Below, one piece after another: positions 56,880 to 64,000 of a DNA stretch of 64,000 bases (positions are counted from its first letter, which is position 1; every line of letters starts with the position of its first letter). Below the pieces are notes generated by a model, which saw only the letters and a program-made list of their open reading frames with translations, was not told the DNA's origin and made no database searches. The position numbers and the translations under genes were made by a program. This stretch comes from Mesorhabditis belari (taxonomy: Eukaryota > Nematoda > Chromadorea > Rhabditida > Rhabditidae): assembly GCA_958450365.1 (NCBI GenBank), contig CAUEEP010000245.1, positions 1,054,001 to 1,118,000 on the forward strand, given 5' to 3'.

Positions 56880-59800
56880 ATGGACGGACTTAAAGCCGAG
56901 AAGATTGCCCTGGCAAAGAAAAAGGTAATTGAGGTTTTTGAGTAAATTTATGGTTTTAACAATTTGTTTATAACTTTGTTTTTAGTTGAAAGAATTCGAG
57001 CTTCGACGAAATCGAGAAAACGGTTTTTCGCCAACTCCATCGGGAACCTCTTCCACCTACAATGATCAAGTATTTATGGCAAATTAACTTTATATTTTGT
57101 TCGATAGCTTGGATCGGCGCCACCTTCTTTTCAATCGGATCGAAATGGCAGAACATCGGTAACAAGCAATCATTCTGGTATAATGTTTCTTTAAAGTTTT
57201 ATTAAAAATTTCTATAGGAAACGTGGAGACTCTCGATGCAGGTCCTGTAGCTCATTTTGAGGGAAGAAATGGTATTCACAATTCGGATACAATAATTTCT
57301 GTAAGGGCTTGGTTATTTTCAAGATGGTTCTTTCTGATTTAGATTCCGTCAATTCTTCCGACTGCTTGTCCATCTTCTTCAAATGTATTTTAGTTATGAA
57401 TTTAGAAACAATTTGATCCAACATTTTAGCTCGAACTAGAGAATTTGCGTGTCCAACTACAAGATCGTGATCAAGCCCTGCAAAGTTTGAACAAGCAATT
57501 GGAAGAACTGGTAAAGTAAAGAGTACCATAAATATTCACGGTCATTTTAGAATGGATACTACGGTCAACTACATGCAGCATACACTGAATTGAGCGCAAA
57601 AAATGTGAACATATCAGGTCCCGGGGATCAAATCGCACAACTTCAAGCGGTAAATTCCTTCTTTTAACGGTATTATGTGTTTTAGGCACTTTCTGGTCTT
57701 GTTGCTGAGAAAACTGGTCTTCAAGCAGAGCTACGGAATGCAAAAGAAGAGCTTGAGTTTTTGAAACACGAGTTAGATCGAAACAACGTAATTCATCAAG
57801 CCATCATAATGGTTGGAAACAAGCTTTAGGCTACATCTTCAAATGAAAAGGATAGGAAATGTCGAACGTTGAACGGGAGTTGAACACTTTGAGGCGTGAG
57901 CCCGGCGATAAAATAAGCTCGTGAAAAAAGGAGTATCAATTTTTTCACTAACTTTATGCTTTTTTATAGATTGGAAGAACTGGAGAGCGAGAGAAGGGAA
58001 TCGGCACTGAAATTAAGAACTCTGAATGTTGACTCTGCAACATCATCGAAACGAGGCTCAAGTAACTGCCCTTTTTTTTCCTTGTGCCATAACATTTCTA
58101 TTCAGGTTCGATTGAAGAACGATCCTATCGAGATAAAGAAGCTATGGGAAATGAATTGAAGGTAGATTCACAAGCTAATATCTTTGTTTTTATCAATTTA
58201 GAATTTGCGAAAAGAATGTCAGATGAAAGACCTATCATATAATGCAAATATCAATCGCACAATTCACAAAGAGACCTTACATCTCCGATAGCTAACGAAG
58301 AATGGATACATCCGCAAGGTTAAGAGGTTCTCGCTTCTAAAAGACATCTGGTTTCAGCTGAATGTGAGAAATTTCGTCATGACGTAGAGAGGCTTTCTGT
58401 AGAGCTTGAAGAAGCTAAGAGAGAAGTCAATGAATCTCGGACACAATACAATGAATATGGAACATACATGAACGAAAATATTGCTAGATTAAACAAGGAA
58501 GTAAGTGTTTATATTGAATTTAAAAAATGAAACTGCTTTCAGCTTGATGAATCTTCATTGGCGAAACATACTCTGGAGACGCGCTTAAATGAGGTGGAAA
58601 ACCAGCTCGAATTGGCACAACAGGAAAAAGCTGAGAATCGGAAGAAACTCGATAGCCAGAGAGCTTCCCCAAGTTTACAGGTAAAATAGAGGTTCTGTAC
58701 AAGCAATAAAAATTTTCAGGGTTCATCTCAAAATCTAATTCCAAGTGATACCGAGGTTTTAAAGAAGATTGATGATGCGGTACGCCGTGTCACCACTCAT
58801 TGGGAACAACTCTTAGAGCAAGCGAGAAAAGAATATGAAGATGGGAACAAAGAAAAGGTCTGTGCGGCAGAAAAAAGTAGTTTGGAGCGTTTTAGCCATC
58901 CACTAAATTAGGCATTATCATTTCATCATATTTAGGATCGGCTACTATTTGAGCGAGAAGCATCAATAGCTGAGTTACAACTGAAACTGCGGCTATCTGC
59001 AGAAAATGAAAAAGTTTATGGAGATGCTTCAACTGTAATTTTCATCTCAATTTTATTTTTACGTTTATTGTATTAGGGGCTACTTTCACTTTCGGAGCAA
59101 CTACAAGCAGAAAAAGCCACAGTGTCACGCGCTGTCGCCCAGAATAGAGAGTTGAAAGAACAGCTAATTACAACAGAAGGCATGCAATATTTCCGTTTGT
59201 TGTTTTAATTTTTGTTTCTAGATCGTTTGATTCAATTAACAGGAGAGAAATGTGCAACAGAACTCTCTCGTCAAACCGCGGAACATCAAGTTAAAGAGTT
59301 GCAAAAACAATTGGAACAGGTTGCTATTAATGCATTCGCCTTTTAGAAATTTCTTTTAGACGTCTTCATCTCGTTCACACTCTTTCTCCCCACAAGCACA
59401 AGAAGGCGATAACAATGCATCAGCTGTTGTTGCACAACCGGAACCTCCTCTTGGTAAAGATCCTTATGCGCAGCGGAACCACGTGATGCACGATGATGAG
59501 GTAGATAAGGTTTATCGGGAACAGTGTTAGCATAGAATTTAGGTTTCTATTGCCTCTGAAGCTATAAACAACGATAGCCAAGATTTGAAAAATGAATTGG
59601 ACGAGACGAGAAGACAATTGGATGAGGTTTTATTTTGCTCTTATGTGAAGTATGTTTTGAAATTTTAGGTTAGAGCTGAGTTGCGCCGATCACATACACA
59701 AAATGAACAGATGAATCAAATCATGCGCCAGGTAAGCATTGTTCTTCATTTACGATTAGGTAAGTGAACACATGCTTTTTATTTGAACTCATTAAGTTCG

Positions 59801-61416
59801 ACTTCAAAACATATTTAAGAACGCTGAAGATGAGAATCAAAATAGCATTCTTGTGGAATTGGGAGCAAGCGATTTCTCGTGCTAAATGCACTCGCTCACG
59901 AGAACGAGACTTTGAGGTAAAAAAAGTCAATGCTAATTAAAATTTTTTAGGGAACAAGTTGAAGAAGCCTCCGCTTCTCGCCGAACGAGCAGAAAAACCA
60001 ACAATCCTCAAGTTCATCATCCAGGTTTGTTTCGGGTTGAAGCTGAAGTTGCGTCGCTTTGTTTTAGTTTTCTACCTCAAGAGGTTAACAATCTGGAGCT
60101 AGAAGCTGCTACAACAATGATACATCAGCTCCGTCAAAATAATGAAGATCTACCGTATGTGTTTTAAGACTTCTTTTAAGCAAAAGGTGTTTTGAGTAGA
60201 GAAAAGGTGGATCAGTCTTACTCGTCTTTTAACGGGAAGCTCCCTCCTCATCTCAAAAGCACTTGAATAGAAGAACGAACAAATTCTCAACAGGTAAAAG
60301 TTAAAATTGATTGCGCTATTATTTCCTTTGGCGCGATGTACCACCACACTTCTCCACTACACGAAAAGGTAAAAGGTTTTTAATGGATATTTTCGCTACC
60401 TTTCCATTTAGCTATAACTTTGAACAATACACAGGAAGTTGGCTCTATGGAATGGGCAAGAATTGAACTTGAAGCGCGTTAGTCTAAGAAAGGTATCTGA
60501 TTAAAATTAAAATTTAGCGCTTATGCAGAATCAATACAGCGTTTAGCTGAAATGCAAGAACAGTGTGATAGAGTCGGTAAGAGTTACTTTTAGAATTGAA
60601 TTAAATATCTGTTTTAGAACATATAAACCAACAGCTTCAATTGGAGGAATGAAACTATTGCCGACCATATTTTACTATATCAACATCAGGTTTAAACATT
60701 TCGACGTCGTTACATGTTAGATTTAAGCGACGCTTGATTCGTAGAACGTCTTCGTCAGAAAGACGAACAAATGGCGGCCCTTGAGAAGGAGCGTGAACGC
60801 GTTGTGGCTAGGTATGTTTATCAAAGCTCTTTAAATATGGGACTGTCAAAACCATTTAGTTATCATTTTAGATGTAATGAACTACAGCAAGCACTTATGC
60901 ATGTCTTGGGCAATTGATCGGAATGAGAGTTTTTATTAATTGTTTTTAGATGATCCTATATTTAGGTACCGGCGTTCCGTCCCCGCTTATACAGCCATTC
61001 AACGGTATTTAAATTCAGTGGAGATGAAGAGTGCATTGTTGAGCAGGTGCAAAAGAGGTTTTTATGTTGTCAGGCTGCCCACAATAATGTTGGTTTAGAA
61101 TTCTCAATCCCTTCCGCCAAATGTTCATCATTCAACAGAAACCAATGGTCAAAAAGAAATTCGGTATAATTTTCTAGATTTACTTGTATTTACCACTTTA
61201 GTCGGGAAACCAAATCAAGAAAGTAATCGCACAATCTTTAAGATCAACTGGAAGAGAATTCACCACCGACTGATTGGACAAATCGCGAAGATGCGGTGAA
61301 GAAAATCATGGACATCATCGACGATATAAAGGTTTGTTTAGCTAGTAACTTTACGAAAGTTACATAAATTTTAGAAACCGATCATGCCTTTGTCTTCATT
61401 AAAACTGCAGGTGTAA
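56880..61416 (+). CDS. Golgin of the GM130/GOLGA2 type
   Basis: Start MDGLKAEKIALAKKK joins to LKEFELRRNRENGFSP, matching the basic N-terminal p115-binding tip of GM130. More than twenty short exons then encode coiled coil: LELENLRVQLQDRDQALQSL near 57430, ALSGLVAEKTGLQAELRNAK near 57690, VTTHWEQLLEQARKEYEDGN near 58790, EKATVSRAVAQNRELKEQL near 59115 (the most conserved golgin stretch), then DRLIQLTGEKCATELSRQTA near 59222, YILLYQHQ near 60667 and RLRQKDEQMAALEKERERV near 60755. The last exons read TDWTNREDAVKKIMDIIDD near 61270 and PIMPLSSLKLQV with TAA at 61414-61416. GM130 tethers vesicles at cis-Golgi membranes. A few exons need a frame change (for example before 61250), so some exon limits are unsure. 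AATAAA lies at 61745-61750. Confidence 0.78.
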
Positions 61417-61920
61417 ACAGTTGTATCGGACCCGTTCTACATCTTTAGCAAGAGTTAGCATTTTTGCACTACAAAATTGCATAACTTTTCACAATAGTCT
61501 AGTTTGTTCTTTATTGCGTTTATTTATTGTGATTTGCGCTGGTCGCTCTATCACTCCATTAGATTTTGTATGTGATAGAGTTTCTTCTAACTTGTCCATA
61601 CAGGTGCACGTGTGCCTAAATCTTTTGTTACCTGTTTTGTGCTTGTATATCCTGCATTATTATCCTTTTTGCCAATGATTTTAACAAAGTGTTTTTATTT
61701 GTTGCCTTTTTTTTTGAAGCATGGTTTGATTAATTTATTTCTGAAATAAACTTTACGAAAATGATAAACTTGCATTGGTTGTGGTTTCAAAGTGATAATT
61801 CAAAAATCATTATTAGATCCCCAATTGGGTGGGAGAGGAATTTCTTTGTTAAAAAAAATACCTTTTAAAATGCACATTCATTTAGCTTTTCTTTTCGAAA
61901 ATTGCACGAGTTTTGGTTTA

Positions 61921-63503
61921 TAATTTAGTGAATGAGCGAAGATTAGAATCGTTAGAAGTTTTATTAGCTGAACGGATTAACGCTGCAAAGGATCTTTTCT
62001 CGAAGCTACACGGTAAGAAATTAATTTTATCTTTTATTCAATGCTCTAATTTAGAGGATCAGTATGCCAAGATACTGGGGGATTGGGAAATTTCGCAATC
62101 GACTAGCCAGCGAGCTTCGTTTCTTGAAGGTGGCGTAGGTAGAATCTTTATTTTTAATCAACACCTTATTACAGACTTTAGATTTCTGAGGGTAAAACCC
62201 AATTACTACGGGAAATACATCGATACGTCAGTGTTACACATTTTGAGAATATTTTCAATCAGATTACGAAGTAAGTTGCTGGAAATTTCTTTTTGTTGTT
62301 AAATTTGTTTAGACTGAACAAAGTTAAAGGTATTTTGCACAATTTCACCTCGTGGATAAAGAAAATGGAGAGTGAGTAAACAGTTGATTTAAAGAGTCGA
62401 TCCTGTAAACTTTTAGAACCTTAAAACATACAGCTGATTTAGTTGCAGACGGAGGTGAACAATGGGTGAAGGTATAAAAATATGTTTTTCTTATTTAAAT
62501 CGGTCGATTTGGGTGGTTTCCCGAAGCGCTAAAACGGTGTAGCTATGGACTGGTTGACGGAAATGATCGGAAACATTTTTGGATCAGGCATCAGCTTACC
62601 TTCAAGTTGTGCCTAATTTATTTCGTTGCAAAATTTTTTTAGACAGCTATTCTTTTTCCGACTGGATTTGTTGTACCAAAGATCACATTTTTCTTTATGG
62701 GTGGTGTACCGGATAAAATGGCCGAAAGGCTACATTGAATGGGAATTCGAGTTCATGGAGAAGAGGTTGTTAGGATACGAAAGGTAGTTCTCTCTACCGT
62801 TTTCAGTTTTCACTTGACAATCTAGTGAAAGTTCCTAGCGACTGTGCTAGAGGCTCTCTGAAGAGAAAGAAGATCTTAGGAATACCAATAAATTCCAACG
62901 ATATTAGTAAATCCATTTTATCTTGCCAAATAGTTGAATCTAATTCCTTTAGAGTTACCGCGAGATCCTCCAATCCACTTGGATGCTTAGCACTGTATTT
63001 GCCTGGTGTCTAATCACACACATGAAGGAGGAACGGGAACGTCAAGCAAGATCAGATACGATTTGGATAATATTATAACCTTAGCTTTCGCTGAAAGCCA
63101 GTTGCTACGCAGAGCAAGCCGCCTGGGTATGAAGAGTGCTCCGGAGAAAGAAAAGTTGCTACACCAAATTGAGGGTATCTTCGAATTGAAGTTAACATGA
63201 AATTGCAGTTTTTAGGTCATCGATGGATTATTTGTCAAACTGCAATGAAAGTGTTGCCAATATCCTGCCTCTACAGTATTCGGACCAGCTGAAACAGTGT
63301 TTTCCAGATTTTAGCTTTGAACGATATTTTTGGGAACGGGTAGAAGAGTTACTTAAAAACGTTGAAGTTGTGGAAGATAACCGCACTGAACGATCAGCTT
63401 CACTGCCCGATAGTGAGCGGATCAGCGCACGTGAGCAGGGTATTATTTTTTCTGTTTAGATATATCAAACTAGCATTTTAGGTAATTTTTTCAAGTCTGG
63501 GTG
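61921..63503 (+). CDS. Unrecognised helical protein, exon chain incomplete
   Basis: A run of exons with good splice sites: VNERRLESLEVLLAERINAA ending SKLHG before GTAAGA; EDQYAKILGDWEISQSTSQR near 62056; ISEGKTQLLREIHRYVSVTH near 62184; LNKVKGILHNFTSWIKKMES near 62315; AMDWLTEMIGNIFGSG near 62543; SYREILQSTWMLSTVFAW near 62954; KIRYDLDNIITLAFAESQLL near 63048 and MDYLSNCNESVANILPLQYS near 63223. The protein is mostly helical, without a signal peptide or obvious motif. I do not know the family. AATAAA at 63828-63833 could be its end. The start lies upstream of the first exon listed and was not found. Confidence 0.4.
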
Positions 63504-63931
63504 ATTACTACCGAGCTGTGACGACAACCGCTAGCCAAGCATTTTGTCTCATCTGCTTGCTCTATTGATAATTTCAAAGTTGACTATTCATAGATTGTAA
63601 GTGAATTTAAATTTTCAAGTTGTTCAAAATCAAAATTTAAATAATTTAGGTGTATGCTTCAATGCACCTGTACATGAACCACGAGCACTTAGCGAGCAAA
63701 AAGAGGATGTTGGTATTAAAAAGTAGTCTAATCACTTTACTTATTGTTGATCATCCGGGTTCTATTCTATTATTGTTTTCAATTCCTGTAGTTACCGATT
63801 TTTATGTGTTCATTTTTTTAAAATTGCAATAAACGGGCTATTTGGTTGAGTAATGCTTTTTTGTATTGTGTTTGAAACAGCAATACTCAATTCACTTTTC
63901 TTCTTCTACTAAAGTGCAAACAGAGGTTTAG

Positions 63932-64000
63932 GATGAGTGCCGATTCGGTCCCGAAATATTTGCTCCGGAAGATCGACTGCAATCTAGCAAGCTGTTAGGA
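63932..64000 (+). CDS. Possible exon running off the window
   Basis: After the acceptor GTTTAG the frame DECRFGPEIFAPEDRL stays open to the window end. The alternative frame beginning MSADSVPKYLLRK stops within 20 codons. Too short to assign. Confidence 0.2.

Noticed and set aside
56146..56893. One or two small genes upstream of the golgin
   Set aside because: No signal peptide, motif, or splice support; frames overlap each other and the golgin start.

Overview
The window reads as repeat-rich nuclear DNA of a rhabditid-type nematode. The signs are coding sequence split into many short exons by introns mostly of about 40-60 bases with TTTCAG or TTTTAG acceptors, a receptor guanylyl cyclase of the large nematode class, an innexin, and an intergenic landscape of small palindromic DNA elements, mariner debris and LINE tails. 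No bacterial, organellar or viral gene was seen. Gene identities rest on motifs read by eye from translated exons; no database search was possible.

Layout. 1-0.96 kb: no gene seen. 0.97-7.1 kb: two tandem plus-strand genes for a BPHL-type alpha/beta hydrolase with almost identical exon lengths. 7.5-10.6 kb: a minus-strand gene combining an N-terminal NYN ribonuclease fold with Nab2/ZC3H14-like CCCH zinc fingers. 11.4-13.1 kb: an innexin (plus). 13.4-14.7 kb: a single-pass membrane protein of unknown role (plus). 14.9-30.9 kb: a minus-strand receptor guanylyl cyclase. Its signal peptide, ligand-binding region, membrane helix and most of its kinase-homology domain read cleanly, but its coiled coil and cyclase domain (14.9-16.6 kb) are riddled with frameshifts. 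31-36 kb: gene desert of foldback elements and copied fragments of neighbouring genes. 36.1-36.9 kb: a small secreted protein. 38.2-47.8 kb: a poorly resolved Thr/Ser-rich mucin-like region. 48.1-53.6 kb: a minus-strand alkylglycerol monooxygenase-type gene. 53.7-56.9 kb: repeats. 56.9-61.4 kb: a GM130/GOLGA2-type golgin (plus). 61.9-63.5 kb: an unrecognised helical protein.

The genes do not form an obvious pathway; they are independent housekeeping, signalling and secretory genes. The main interest is the guanylyl cyclase that seems to be losing its enzyme, the NYN-plus-zinc-finger architecture, and several captured or duplicated DNA pieces whose parents lie in the same window. Several otherwise good genes carry a single one-base frameshift, mostly in homopolymer runs. 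This may mean consensus errors in the assembly, so pseudogene calls should be read with that in mind.
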